Part shown: in pieces, positions 42,413-51,361 of the stretch | Layout of the letters: each line of letters begins with the position of its first letter | Position numbering within the stretch: the stretch's first letter is position 1 | Origin: DAOULY01 sp034414595 | Lineage (GTDB): Bacteria; Chloroflexota; Dehalococcoidia; SZUA-161; JAUWZY01 | Length of the DNA: 64,000 bases | Direction: 5' to 3' | NCBI GenBank assembly: GCA_034414595.1 | Contig: DAOULY010000001.1 | Location: 1-64,000 of the forward strand | The notes under the pieces: model-generated | The model's input: the letters and a program-made list of their open reading frames with translations, nothing else | Databases searched by the model: none | Told to the model about the DNA's origin: nothing | Program-made: the position numbers and the translations under genes

Positions 42413-42954
42413 GAGCTGCAGGCTATCTGTTTAGTGAGAAGGAAGGCCTGGTCGGTGAGCCGGGCCTTTTCTACGACTACATCCTGGCCGGGAACGGACT
42501 GTTCGTCCGGGGTCGAGGGCCGCTGCTCGAAGCGACGGTGCGCATCGCACCAGCTGAGGTGAGAGGTCTGTTGCCTGCTGAGGAGAAGATAGAACTTCCC
42601 CGGGGCCTGATACCCCGGCAGTTGTACGATCTCGCCATCTCAGCTCTTTATGCCAATTTTGAACAGGAACGCTACCTGGCCGTCACCTGGGAAGGAGAAT
42701 ACCGCCTTAGGCTGCCTCCCCAGAAAGGCAGCGCTGGCGGTGTGAAATATCAACGGCTGCCGAGCTCAGTAGTGGATATCCACAGCCATGGAACGATGGA
42801 GGCCTTTTTCAGCTGGACAGACGATCGCGATGAACAAGGGCTCCGCCTCTACATGGTGGTGGGGAAATTGCACACGCTCTGGCCGGAGGTCCTGCTGCGA
42901 GTCGGAGTATATGGGTACTTTGCGACTGTAGATATCGGGGAGGTATTCAAGTAG
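42409..42954 (+). CDS. PRTRC system protein A, JAB/JAMM isopeptidase-like
   Basis: A 181-residue protein with a complete JAMM motif: His125-x-His127, then Ser135 and Asp138 in DIHSHGTMEAFFSWTDD. JAMM enzymes use zinc to cut or trim ubiquitin-like proteins. The expected upstream catalytic Glu is probably in the region around residues 50-62. It starts in the stop codon of protein B and the E1 gene starts directly after it. Confidence 0.82.
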   Translation: MRAAGYLFSEKEGLVGEPGLFYDYILAGNGLFVRGRGPLLEATVRIAPAEVRGLLPAEEKIELPRGLIPRQLYDLAISALYANFEQERYLAVTWEGEYRLRLPPQKGSAGGVKYQRLPSSVVDIHSHGTMEAFFSWTDDRDEQGLRLYMVVGKLHTLWPEVLLRVGVYGYFATVDIGEVFK

Positions 42955-43716
42955 ATGTACAGGCTGGACAATAGCTTCACCCGCAGCCGCTTCACCGTGA
43001 TGGTTGTGGGATGTGGCGGTACAGGTGGGTTTACGGCCGAGGGACTGTGCCGGCTGCTGCCTCCGGCTGCCAGGCTGGTCCTGGTGGATCACGACAGGGT
43101 GGAGGAGAGCAACCTGCGGCGCCAGAACTTCTACCGAGAGGAACTGGGGATGTTCAAATCCCAGGCGCTGGCCCAAAGGCTTGCCAGGAAGCTGGGACGG
43201 ACCGTAGGGTATTCACTCAACCCGTTCTCCAACACTTTGTTGGAATTCAATACAGTGGTGGTCGGCTGCGTGGACAATGCAGTGGCCAGGGCCAGCATCG
43301 GCAAGTCCGCAGCTCAACACCGTACCTGGTGGATCGATGCCGGCAATGCAGATAACTGGGGACAGGTGCTGATAGGCAACGCCGGTGCTGAGTGGCTCCG
43401 GGGATCCTTTGACGTCGAGAAGGAGGTGTGCCGCTACCTGCCGCTGCCCACTCTACAGAGGCCGGATCTCCTGGTACAGAGCAATATTCAACCAGGATGC
43501 GCCGAGGCGGTGGAGCAGGGGCCGGCCATAAACCAGGCCATGGCTGCCCTGGTGCTGGATGTGGCCAACAGGCTTATCGAGGGCACCTGCACCTGGATGC
43601 AGCTCTACTTGGACATGAAAGCAGGAACGCTTCACCCGGTCAATGCCACACCTGAGGCCGTAGAGAGAGTGACCGGGATAAAAAGGCGAAAACTGATTAC
43701 AGGAAGGGAGATGTAG
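42955..43716 (+). CDS. PRTRC ThiF-family E1-like adenylyltransferase
   Basis: A 253-residue ThiF/E1-type protein. It has the nucleotide motif VVGCGGTGGFTAEGL (residues 17-31), the Asp/acidic loop LVDHDRVEESNLRRQNF and a later conserved Cys (NIQPGCAEAVEQGPAIN) that could act as the E1 thiolation site. It would adenylate the C-terminal Gly of the ubiquitin-like protein. Adjacent to JAB and E2-like genes without gaps, it completes an E1-E2-JAB-Ub set. No ParB, the other marker of PRTRC cassettes, is present. Confidence 0.88.
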   Translation: MYRLDNSFTRSRFTVMVVGCGGTGGFTAEGLCRLLPPAARLVLVDHDRVEESNLRRQNFYREELGMFKSQALAQRLARKLGRTVGYSLNPFSNTLLEFNTVVVGCVDNAVARASIGKSAAQHRTWWIDAGNADNWGQVLIGNAGAEWLRGSFDVEKEVCRYLPLPTLQRPDLLVQSNIQPGCAEAVEQGPAINQAMAALVLDVANRLIEGTCTWMQLYLDMKAGTLHPVNATPEAVERVTGIKRRKLITGREM

Positions 43717-43724
43717 AAGAGGGT

Positions 43725-43919
43725 ATGCAGCAAAAGCTAGTATGGCGCTACCGCGCCCCGGGGCCGTTGGAGTTGGTGGTGGAACTGAGCCAAATGGGCG
43801 AAGAATTGACCTACCGGCGGCTCTTCGAGGGCGAGGTGGTGCTGGAGAAACGTGTCAGCAAAGAGCAAGCGGACCGGGCCAGAGACGTCCTGGTGACCGG
43901 CGGCTGGCGCCAGGAGTAA
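43725..43919 (+). CDS. small hypothetical protein
   Basis: A 64-residue protein reading as beta strands and a helix (KLVWRYRAPGPLELVVELSQMGEELTYRRLFEGEVVLEKRVSKEQADRARDVL). It starts nine bases after the E1 gene with AGAGGG upstream and may belong to the cassette. Not recognised. Confidence 0.5.
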   Translation: MQQKLVWRYRAPGPLELVVELSQMGEELTYRRLFEGEVVLEKRVSKEQADRARDVLVTGGWRQE

Positions 43920-43939
43920 AGCAGTGAAGGAGGTGAGAC

Positions 43940-44209
43940 ATGAAGATAGTAATCACCCTCAACGGGGGTAAGGGGAGTATAGGCGTCCAGGACCCGAACT
44001 GCGACCCCGTAATCACCGTCGTGGAGGGCGACCTGGAAGCAGCGCTGAGGAGAGTGCCCGGGCTGGTCGGGGAGGCCAGGAGGAGATGGGAATCGAACCA
44101 ACGGTATCCGAAGTGTGAGCATCAGCTGCCGTCTCAGGCGGTGCCCCCAACACGGCCGCCGGCCGCGAGACCGGCGCAACCAGCCACGACTCAAGAGAGG
44201 ATGTTCTAG
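43940..44209 (+). CDS. small hypothetical protein
   Basis: An 89-residue protein. The first 58 residues are compact (MKIVITLNGGKGSIGVQDPNCDPVITVVEG in outline, then a helix LEAALRRVPGLVGEARRRW), followed by a Pro/Ala-rich tail. The strong site AAGGAGGTGAGACATG precedes it. It resembles small proteins seen in other mobile elements but has no name known to me. Confidence 0.55.
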   Translation: MKIVITLNGGKGSIGVQDPNCDPVITVVEGDLEAALRRVPGLVGEARRRWESNQRYPKCEHQLPSQAVPPTRPPAARPAQPATTQERMF

Positions 44210-44270
44210 GGGATCCGCCGGGGCTGGCCTCCCGGCGGTTGAAGTCTGGCCAGGAAGGAGGTGATAAGAG

Positions 44271-45530
44271 ATGGAACTGAAAGTAATCAGGCTCAGAGAA
44301 GTGCTGGAGTTACTGGGAGCGGTGGTCCCGAAGAGACCCACCCTCAAGGTACTGTCTAATGTCCTGATCGCTGACGGGCGGGCAGTGGTCACTGACCTGG
44401 AAACGGCGGTAGCCATCGAGTTTCCCGAGGCCCAGGGCCTGCCCTCGAGCGTAGCAAAGGGAGGCTACCTTCTGCCTTATAAGCCGGTGCTGGACCTGCT
44501 GAAGCGCATCCCAGGATATAACACGCTCGGCATCGAGTCCAGTGGCAAAACAGTGGAGCTCACATGGCCGGGCGGCAAGGCAGCTTATGAAACGGAAACC
44601 CAGGAAACCTCGGAGTATCCGCCTTTCCCCAAGGTGGACGCCGAGGCGGAGGGAACAGTGGACGGTGAGACCCTGGTGCCCGCGCTCGTCTCCGCGGCGC
44701 TGTACTGTGCCACGGAAACTACCAGGCCCGTTCTCAACGGTGTGACAGTGGAGCTCGGCGAGACCACGGTAACGGCCGCAGGGGACGGTTTCAGGATGGC
44801 TTACCAGACCTACCCCATAGCGTTTCCCTCGCAGGCAACCGTGATCATCCCCTCGAGATCTGTGAGCATCCTGGAGCACCTGTGGCGGAAGACACCTCGG
44901 GTCGCACAACCCTCGAGCTATATGGTGGAGATGCTCACTGCCCGACGGAAACTGGATCTCGCTGTGAGCAAAAGCCTGCTCCAGGCATGCTTTGGGCCGG
45001 TGAGGATGGTCGTCCGGCTGATCGAGGGCACGTCGCCCAACTTCCGACAGCTCATACCAGAGGACCCACCAATCAAGGTGAAGATGCTTGCCCCGGAGTT
45101 CGAGCGGGCGGTCCACAGGATCCTGGAGGTGGCTACGGATGCCTCGGGTATCGTGCGCCTTGTCTGGTCCGGGTGGACCATGGTGGCGTCTGCCGGCGGG
45201 GATTTGAGTAAGGCTGAGACCACTATTCCCGTAACCATCGAAGGCGATGCCGGCAGGGTGGCGATAAGCGCGAAGTACCTTCTTGCCTACCTCCGGGGCA
45301 AGGAGGGAATGGTGACCATGGGGCTGAGCCACAGCACAGGACCCGTGATGTTCCGCCACGGCTCATCACCGCTGGTGCTGGTCATGCCCATGAACGTCCA
45401 GTGGAAAGATGAAGCCCAGAAGGAGGCTATAGCCGATGGCGAGGAAGCCGAAGCTGTAGCTGAGGCCGAGGAAATCACGGGCCAGGTCGAGGAAGGCGAG
45501 CCCGTAGAAGAGGCTGAGGAAATCGAATAG
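44271..45530 (+). CDS. DNA polymerase III beta subunit-like sliding clamp
   Basis: A 419-residue protein with the three-domain clamp layout: the start (VIRLREVLELLGAVVPKRPTLKVLSNVLI) matches the DnaN opening, a middle domain has TTRPVLNGVTVELGETTVTAAGDGFRMA, and the third ends in SPLVLVMPMNVQW, the clamp C-terminal motif region. An extra acidic tail of about 45 residues (EEAEAVAEAEE type) follows. The clamp would tether a polymerase on the element's replicating DNA; chromosomal DnaN should exist elsewhere. AAGGAGGTGATAAGAG precedes the ATG. Clamp-like genes accompany PRTRC cassettes. Confidence 0.85.
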   Translation: MELKVIRLREVLELLGAVVPKRPTLKVLSNVLIADGRAVVTDLETAVAIEFPEAQGLPSSVAKGGYLLPYKPVLDLLKRIPGYNTLGIESSGKTVELTWPGGKAAYETETQETSEYPPFPKVDAEAEGTVDGETLVPALVSAALYCATETTRPVLNGVTVELGETTVTAAGDGFRMAYQTYPIAFPSQATVIIPSRSVSILEHLWRKTPRVAQPSSYMVEMLTARRKLDLAVSKSLLQACFGPVRMVVRLIEGTSPNFRQLIPEDPPIKVKMLAPEFERAVHRILEVATDASGIVRLVWSGWTMVASAGGDLSKAETTIPVTIEGDAGRVAISAKYLLAYLRGKEGMVTMGLSHSTGPVMFRHGSSPLVLVMPMNVQWKDEAQKEAIADGEEAEAVAEAEEITGQVEEGEPVEEAEEIE

Positions 45531-45650
45531 GAAGCAAGCCGGAATCCTTGGTCCTGGAGACCACCAGGTATCCATTCCCGATCGCGACGAGTCGGTGGGA
45601 TTGGAAAAGGGAAGTGGGGGAGAAGGGCCCATCCCCCAGGGCCAAGGCAG

Positions 45651-45680
45651 AGAGGGGGGTACTGCACAGTACCCCCCTCT
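45651..45680 (+). terminator. perfect hairpin, terminator-like
   Basis: A 13-base perfect stem (45651-45663 with 45668-45680, loop GCAC) lies in the 180-base gap after the clamp gene. The following TAATTC is only weakly T-rich, so it may be a terminator, attenuator or RNA-stability element. Confidence 0.5.
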
Positions 45681-45708
45681 TAATTCACCCGAGGGAAGGG
45701 AGCGATGA

Positions 45709-45846
45709 ATGACGGATGAGGAGAAGGTCAAGCTCACCAACGCTATCACGGCTTTGAGGGATAGCGTGGTCAAGGCTCTGAACGAGGCCGTGGACGCCAT
45801 ACTGGAGGAGTTCGTCGGGCCAGTTCTGCCGGAGAGGAAACAATAA
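45709..45846 (+). CDS. very small helical protein
   Basis: A 45-residue protein below usual length cut-offs: TDEEKVKLTNAITALRDSVVKALNEAVDAILEEFVGPV is one or two amphipathic helices. GAAGGGAGCGATGA lies upstream. Possible antitoxin-like or adaptor peptide; unknown. Confidence 0.45.
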   Translation: MTDEEKVKLTNAITALRDSVVKALNEAVDAILEEFVGPVLPERKQ

Positions 45847-45861
45847 TGAAGGAGGTGAGCT

Positions 45862-46065
45862 ATGCGTATCAGGGAGACGATTCTGCACTCCGATAAGAGG
45901 ATCAATGGTGCTATCACAGTAGCCAAGATAGTGACTGCTGGCAAGGGACAGAGGCTAGTCCACCTGGTCCAGACCAAGGGAGATAAGGCGAGCTCAGTGA
46001 CGCTCGACAATAGGGAGTACCGGGCCCTGGTATCCTTTGCGAGTGGCGGAAAGAAAAAGAGATGA
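45862..46065 (+). CDS. small hypothetical protein
   Basis: A 67-residue basic protein, beta-rich (RIRETILHSDKRINGAITVAKIVTAGKGQRLVHLVQTKGDKASSVTLDNREYRALVSF). AAGGAGGTGAGCTATG precedes the start. It is the last rightward gene before the terminator that closes the block. Not recognised. Confidence 0.55.
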   Translation: MRIRETILHSDKRINGAITVAKIVTAGKGQRLVHLVQTKGDKASSVTLDNREYRALVSFASGGKKKR

Positions 46066-46089
46066 AGCTGTGGGCCTGACTACTGACTA

Positions 46090-46126
46090 ACAAGAAGGTC
46101 GGGCTTTAAGCTCGGCCTTCTTGTCT
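46090..46126 (+). terminator. rho-independent terminator closing the element block
   Basis: CAAGAAGG (46091-46098) pairs with CCTTCTTG (46116-46123), extended inward by TCG with CGG (one G-T pair), then TCTTGCC. It follows the last rightward gene by 25 bases. Confidence 0.8.
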
Positions 46127-46217
46127 TGCCTTAGTCAAAGCAGAATGCGCCTGTCGTTTCGGGATCATCATTTGGCTTATTATTCAGGCGGCTCATTCAT
46201 TCCTTCACTGCCCTTTG

Positions 46218-46226
46218 TGTTACAAT
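46218..46226 (+). promoter_or_regulatory. extended -10 promoter
   Basis: TGTTACAAT, an extended -10 element (TGn plus TACAAT), 59 bases before the start of the following gene. No convincing -35 box is seen. Confidence 0.45.
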
Positions 46227-46284
46227 GATTACGATAGAGCCTCGGTGTGTGAATCGTTTCCAGAAGCTCCACGAAGGTTGAGCT

Positions 46285-47739
46285 ATGGTTAAAGCTAAGG
46301 CCAAGCGAATCCTTGAGATACAGAGGTCTTATTCTGCCTTGCTTAGAGACTGTTTCAAGGAGCAGTATGCAGAAGTATTGGAAGCTGGCGGCGACACCAA
46401 GGTTGGCATTAGCAAATGGATCAAGAGCAGACCAGAGGATCAAGTAATTTACACCATTAAGCGCCGCCTGGAAGACCTTCAAAATTTCTGGAAGCAGCAC
46501 TACGAGGAGCTTCGCATAAATCTCACCTCTCTGGACATCCTCCCTATATACAGCGTCAGCCGCCCCTTGTATTTAAAAAGGCAAATTACTTCTGCTGGAC
46601 TATATGTAGATACGATTGTGTGTCACGACGATACTTTATCGGGCCTTCGCAATTTTGATTTTCTGCCACCAACGAAAAGGCTTACACTCGCGATCAATTT
46701 ACTCCGTGACTATATGGATCTATTGCTAATTGAGCAGTGTTTTGTTAACAACATTGATCCCCCTTTTGTCATCCTGTGTCCAGGCGAACGCGATTTTGAT
46801 TTCAATATTGAGAAAAAGATTATTGAACGCAGTTTGGAATTAGTCACCGCTTACGCGAATGATCTGCTCGATACCGGATATTCTAATTGGGAAGACGTAA
46901 GTGAAAATACGCAGAAGATTGTGGGTGCCGGAGCAATAAAGAAGGCAATAAAACGAGTAAACCTTCTTCCCGCACCTTTTAGGGAGCCCCAAAACGATGC
47001 CGATAGGTTGTCTCAATGTTTTCAACGGATGAGATCACTTCAAGAACAGTCTCAGGCAATCAAGCCTGAACAGCCGAACCTGAAGGATTTGCTAGTATCC
47101 TTTATTACCGAATTTGGTGTGATGGAAGGTCAACTCCATGGGAGTATCGAACTGGATCTTGCTCCCCTGTATCCTAGATACATTTGGGCTCTGTATAAGT
47201 GGCGAGTGGAAAATGGTAACCTTGAAAATAGTAAAGTTTTGGGTTGGGAAGAACGGCAAACAAGCGCCATTACTACAGCCATTCAACACGAGAATCTGGA
47301 TTGGCTAAGCAACATACCTTTGGACGCCATAATAGAACTAAGAAAAGAAGGTTTCCTAGAAGATTTTCGGCAGAGAATTCGACTTGCCCGTAAGCGTATG
47401 ACTTTGGAAGAGGGAGCAGATTTTATAGGAGTGGGACAGGGCATAGAAGAAGAGATCGAATCAGCTATAGCTGAACATATGGCTTCAATAAGAAGCCTCG
47501 AACGAGAAGCCCATAGGCGGCTCAAAACAAAGACCGGGAAATTCTTAGGAAAAGTATCGTTGGGCATAGCATCATTCTGGTTTCCTCCCATTTCGATTAT
47601 GAGCATTGTTGGAGACGCCAGAAAATTCGCTCGTGAGATCATAGAGAATAAGAAGTTACTGAAGAGTATCCCAGATAGACTGCGAAGAGGTCCCTGGGGG
47701 TTACTCATGGAATCAAAACCCCAAAGACCCAGCCAGTAA
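46285..47739 (+). CDS. hypothetical protein, large, helical
   Basis: A 484-residue protein rich in charged helices (RILEIQRSYSALLRDCFKEQYAEVLEAGGD; KKIIERSLELVTAYANDLLDTGY; LDAIIELRKEGFLEDFRQRIRLARKRM) with one hydrophobic stretch near the C-terminus (LGIASFWFPPISIMSIVG). Its A/T content is higher than that of the element to the left. It stands alone between the terminator at 46126 and the convergent defence operon, so it may be an accessory or defence gene, or host DNA beyond the element. No motif is recognised. From 47740 to 47912 there is no gene. Confidence 0.55.
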   Translation: MVKAKAKRILEIQRSYSALLRDCFKEQYAEVLEAGGDTKVGISKWIKSRPEDQVIYTIKRRLEDLQNFWKQHYEELRINLTSLDILPIYSVSRPLYLKRQITSAGLYVDTIVCHDDTLSGLRNFDFLPPTKRLTLAINLLRDYMDLLLIEQCFVNNIDPPFVILCPGERDFDFNIEKKIIERSLELVTAYANDLLDTGYSNWEDVSENTQKIVGAGAIKKAIKRVNLLPAPFREPQNDADRLSQCFQRMRSLQEQSQAIKPEQPNLKDLLVSFITEFGVMEGQLHGSIELDLAPLYPRYIWALYKWRVENGNLENSKVLGWEERQTSAITTAIQHENLDWLSNIPLDAIIELRKEGFLEDFRQRIRLARKRMTLEEGADFIGVGQGIEEEIESAIAEHMASIRSLEREAHRRLKTKTGKFLGKVSLGIASFWFPPISIMSIVGDARKFAREIIENKKLLKSIPDRLRRGPWGLLMESKPQRPSQ

Positions 47740-47912
47740 TTATACATTGATAAGGTCCGTTATATGGGACAGCTTAGTTTATGCCCCCGTTTTAGCGCTG
47801 CACAAGATGACGAAGTGTGCCCCAACAACGCCCTTTCGTTCAATAGAACCACCTACAGCGGTGGGCCGAAGCCGACACTGTCGCCAATGTCGAAACCTAG
47901 CATGTCAGAACA

Positions 47913-50093
47913 CTAGTCTAACCATAGAGGACCTCCGCTACTGACCATAGGCGCATTATTCATGGCACACACCCGCAAGACAGTGGAGCCGTACAGAACC
48001 TGCGACAGTACTTCCTTTTTAGCCAGCTTGGGTGGAAGCAGGTCAACAAATGGTCCCGTATTCACCAAGGACGAAAAGGCGCGCCAACCGTCCTCCACGC
48101 TCTGCCTGACGGCCTCCGCACTCTCTGGTATCAGCCCCAGATCCAGGCGCTCTCCCGACTGGACAATCAAGCCCTCCGAGCCTCTCACAGGTCTACAATC
48201 ACGGCCTTGAGCCAACAGCAAAACACTCAAGATGGCATTCTCTAGGCCACCGGCGAAGGTGTAGTAGTAATAGTCGACATCGTCTCCGTGACGTCTCCGC
48301 CACTCAACGATGCAGTTCTCTGGAGCATCCCTGGGAACTCTCGCCAGAACCTCCGCTAGATGTTGTGCTGCTGTGTTGTCCAGCCCACGGCTAACATCCA
48401 CTTTCCCCAGAAGAATCTCCCGAATCTTCCCCGCGACGAGCCAACTCATGACCGGACCACCAACGCTTCGATACCTGGGACGAATAGGAGAGGACGAATG
48501 CGGCACGGGTTGGACTGATAGTCGGCCGTCAGCAACCGAAACTATTCTCCAGTATCTGCCCGCGTAGAGAATGTCTGCACCGAGTTGCACCTGATTGGAT
48601 GCAATTGGCAAATTGGCAATGCGGCGGCCGTTGTGAAACAGGGCGATGCCCGTGTGTCCGTCATCGATATTAGAATGAATCCGGGCATCATTGTACAACT
48701 GCCGAAGATTAGGCCCCATTTGGTAGCTTGACCACGCTGGCTCAGCAATGACATGACGATGCTTCACAAGATTACTGAGAATAGCCGCTATGTTATCCAA
48801 CTCGACCCAGGCAAAGGAGCGGCACAAGTCCATCACTTCGGATTCGTGTATACGGTGGTTGCGCTTGCCAGCTAGGTACGAGAAGATCTGCTGCACAACG
48901 ACGCTATAGAAATGGCCGGGTGGAACGTCCTCCACTGCACCTTTGGCAGCCAAGCTATGTAAAGCGCAGAACGTGATCAACTCGCGCTCGTTTTTAGGCG
49001 TCATGATGGCCCAGGCCTGTCCTTTCCTACGACCACCGCGCCCAACTCTCTGGAGAAAACTGGTGACGCTGCCCGGTGGCTCATAAAGAAGCACTGCCTC
49101 GACCGATCCGATGTCCACTCCGAGTTCCAGAGTGCTTGTAGCGACGCAGATAGCGAAGGCACTTTTTTTGAACTGGGACTCGACGTACTCCCGCTGGTCC
49201 CGAGGCAACGTCGAATAATGGATGAAGGTGCCGTACGGGTCGAAATCTTCAAGGTCAAGAAACAGATCGTCACAGGTGCGCCGCGAGTTTGCGAACACAA
49301 TGACTTTGCTGGGTTGCGCGACTCTGATGACCTGTCTCAAACCACCACCCTTCCGCTCGAGCCAGCGGATCTCTGGCAGAGTTGCCCTTTGGGCACCAAC
49401 TTGGAACACCGCGGCTGGTGCGGAAGAAGCACTGAACCACTCACTGGCTGCACTGGGGTTTCCAAGCGTGGCTGACAACGCAATGCGCTGTGGAACTCGC
49501 CGTGACTTCTGCGCAACCCTGTCAATGAGAAACAACATTTGTAGTCCTCGTGGAGTCCCCAGCACTTGGTGAATCTCGTCACATATGATGAACTTCACCC
49601 TCTCAAAGAAAGGGAAATTCTTGGCCAGGAGCACATCTAAGGACTCTGGCGTCGTCAGGAGCAGAGAGAGCTCTTCATCGGCAGTAGTCAGTGGCCTGTC
49701 GCCATGACGGATAGCGAGTTTGATGCCCAGATGGTGCAGCGGCACCTCTAGGCGACGATAGAGGTCATTCAGTAGAGCCCTAGTTGGTGCCACGTACAGA
49801 CAAACCGGACGATCCTTGTCCCCCATAATCCTCGCGGCGACAGGGATGACCGCCGCCTCTGTCTTGCCACTTGCCGTACCAGAAATGAGTATCCCATTCT
49901 GGCCGGCGTAAAGCGCCGGCACCGCGCTTGCCTGAATCCCAGTCAACTGACCAAAATGCCGGTGGAGAAACGTTTGGACCACAAGCTGAAGCCGAGGGTC
50001 AGCCTTCTTCTTCCGCTTCATGCCCGCTTGCAGCAAGGTTGTCTCCCAATTGGCTGCGTCTGTCATGCTATTTCGTCCAGCACTGTTATGCAC
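47913..50093 (-). CDS. Lhr-like DEAD/DEAH-box helicase (BrxHI-like)
   Basis: A 726-residue superfamily 2 helicase of the Lhr type. Motifs: I GTASGKTEA, Ia VAPTRALLN, II CDEIHQV (DEIH), III LSATLGN, and VI SFLQRVGRGGR; beyond the two RecA domains lies the long Lhr-type C-terminus with a winged-helix part. Lhr-like helicases paired with BrxD-type ATPases are parts of some BREX/Pgl phage-defence loci (BrxHI), which is why I use that label. It overlaps the upstream ATPase gene by 31 bases and is last in the leftward operon. Confidence 0.8.
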   Translation of the reverse strand: MHNSAGRNSMTDAANWETTLLQAGMKRKKKADPRLQLVVQTFLHRHFGQLTGIQASAVPALYAGQNGILISGTASGKTEAAVIPVAARIMGDKDRPVCLYVAPTRALLNDLYRRLEVPLHHLGIKLAIRHGDRPLTTADEELSLLLTTPESLDVLLAKNFPFFERVKFIICDEIHQVLGTPRGLQMLFLIDRVAQKSRRVPQRIALSATLGNPSAASEWFSASSAPAAVFQVGAQRATLPEIRWLERKGGGLRQVIRVAQPSKVIVFANSRRTCDDLFLDLEDFDPYGTFIHYSTLPRDQREYVESQFKKSAFAICVATSTLELGVDIGSVEAVLLYEPPGSVTSFLQRVGRGGRRKGQAWAIMTPKNERELITFCALHSLAAKGAVEDVPPGHFYSVVVQQIFSYLAGKRNHRIHESEVMDLCRSFAWVELDNIAAILSNLVKHRHVIAEPAWSSYQMGPNLRQLYNDARIHSNIDDGHTGIALFHNGRRIANLPIASNQVQLGADILYAGRYWRIVSVADGRLSVQPVPHSSSPIRPRYRSVGGPVMSWLVAGKIREILLGKVDVSRGLDNTAAQHLAEVLARVPRDAPENCIVEWRRRHGDDVDYYYYTFAGGLENAILSVLLLAQGRDCRPVRGSEGLIVQSGERLDLGLIPESAEAVRQSVEDGWRAFSSLVNTGPFVDLLPPKLAKKEVLSQVLYGSTVLRVCAMNNAPMVSSGGPLWLD

Positions 50094-51361
50094 TTTCGAA
50101 CAAAGTCCCCGACTGATTCTGTTAAGTCAGAGAGACCTGCCGCAGTCTCGACGACTCGGGCGGCCTTTTTCGGCACGTCACGTCCAAGAGCAATACCATA
50201 AATCTGACATATCCGGGAGGCAAGTCTCTTCTTATCGGACGGGGAGAGCCTCTCCAACTCAATTACGTTGCGGCCCTTCACGTACGCATCAATCTGATAC
50301 GATCCAGAGTAATCAAAGAACGCCGGAGTCGTAGCGTAGAGGAAGTAACAACTGCGCGCTTTCCCGCTACGTTTTATCAAATGGGAAATATTGTTGAAAG
50401 CCGCATCACGATGGGCAGACAATGCGAAAGAGTGTATCGACTCGGCCTCATCGAAAAGGATGCAGATGCCACTATATTTGAGGTTCTTGAAGAGCGTGCA
50501 CATACTGGCCAGCATATCCAACGCATTGTCCTTGTGAATGCGAGCATCGATTCCTATGCGTCGGAGATCCCTCACCGGAACAAAGCTGCCTGACAAATAA
50601 TTGAGCACAAGCATCCTTTTTTCTTCGTTCCGACGGATTGGACCGATACTCTCATAGTATGCATGTAACGCACAGGTGAGGTTGTTGGGCAGTGTAGAAA
50701 TGATTGCCCTAGCCCTGTCCTCTCCTATTTCTCGGACCGCTTGGAGCCACCGATCTAAAACCTCTTCCAAGGCCGGCTGTTCGCGCCGCTCACTCGTGCG
50801 CAGGTTCCACATCACACTATTGTATACAGTCATGAAGTCGTATAATGGACAGACAGCGCGGCTGAGTGGCACTATACTGACGACAAACCCCATCCGGAAC
50901 GCGTTATCCCGCAAGAGATACAAAGAGTGTGTCTTGCCTGATCCCCAATCCGCATTCATGAACCTGACCAGTGAAGCACCATCCCAAACCACTCGGAGGT
51001 CATCCCGGAATCGGTCGACAAGATCCAAACGACCCACGGAATAGGTGGTCACATCTATCTCCGCAGGTGGGACTCCCTTACGCAAGGCAACTACTATCTG
51101 TTCTGCCTCATCTTGAGAAAAAGTGTCAACACTGCCAGCCGCCCCGTCGCAAATCCTCAGACCATAGCCCTCCAGCCTCTTCCTTAGCTCCCCGATTTGT
51201 GGCAGATTGAGCTTGAGGCCCTGTAGGTCTGCCAGAGTAAGGAATCCCTTCTCCCTAGCAGCCCTTACTAGCTCATCTAGGTCAGCTTCATCTTTCTTGC
51301 CCATTTTGCTACTACCATCACCGAGCGCGGTCTTTAGCTTCCTGCTCCATGACTCGGCCAA
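50063..51361 (-). CDS. BrxC/BrxD-type (DUF2791) P-loop ATPase, copy 2
   Basis: A 432-residue ATPase of the BREX ATP-binding family. The signature start EAEQIVVALRKGVPPAEID...YSVGRLDLVDRF leads to Walker A ADWGSGKTHSLYLLR and Walker B ICILFDEAESI. About 60 extra N-terminal residues precede it. It is a diverged duplicate of the next gene upstream, overlapping it by 44 bases. Two adjacent BrxD-type ATPases plus an Lhr-like helicase suggest an ATP-driven surveillance complex; BREX hallmark PglZ is not in the window. Confidence 0.8.
   Translation of the reverse strand: MAESWSRKLKTALGDGSSKMGKKDEADLDELVRAAREKGFLTLADLQGLKLNLPQIGELRKRLEGYGLRICDGAAGSVDTFSQDEAEQIVVALRKGVPPAEIDVTTYSVGRLDLVDRFRDDLRVVWDGASLVRFMNADWGSGKTHSLYLLRDNAFRMGFVVSIVPLSRAVCPLYDFMTVYNSVMWNLRTSERREQPALEEVLDRWLQAVREIGEDRARAIISTLPNNLTCALHAYYESIGPIRRNEEKRMLVLNYLSGSFVPVRDLRRIGIDARIHKDNALDMLASMCTLFKNLKYSGICILFDEAESIHSFALSAHRDAAFNNISHLIKRSGKARSCYFLYATTPAFFDYSGSYQIDAYVKGRNVIELERLSPSDKKRLASRICQIYGIALGRDVPKKAARVVETAAGLSDLTESVGDFVRKCITVLDEIA

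Noticed and set aside
44310..45359. 349-residue leftward ORF
   Set aside because: Antisense to the sliding-clamp gene with no recognisable motif.
46265..46272. AGCTCCAC match to the tRNA-Ala 3' end as possible attR
   Set aside because: Only eight bases match and the T-arm sequence is absent, so chance is as likely; kept out of the annotation although its place just right of the last terminator is tempting.
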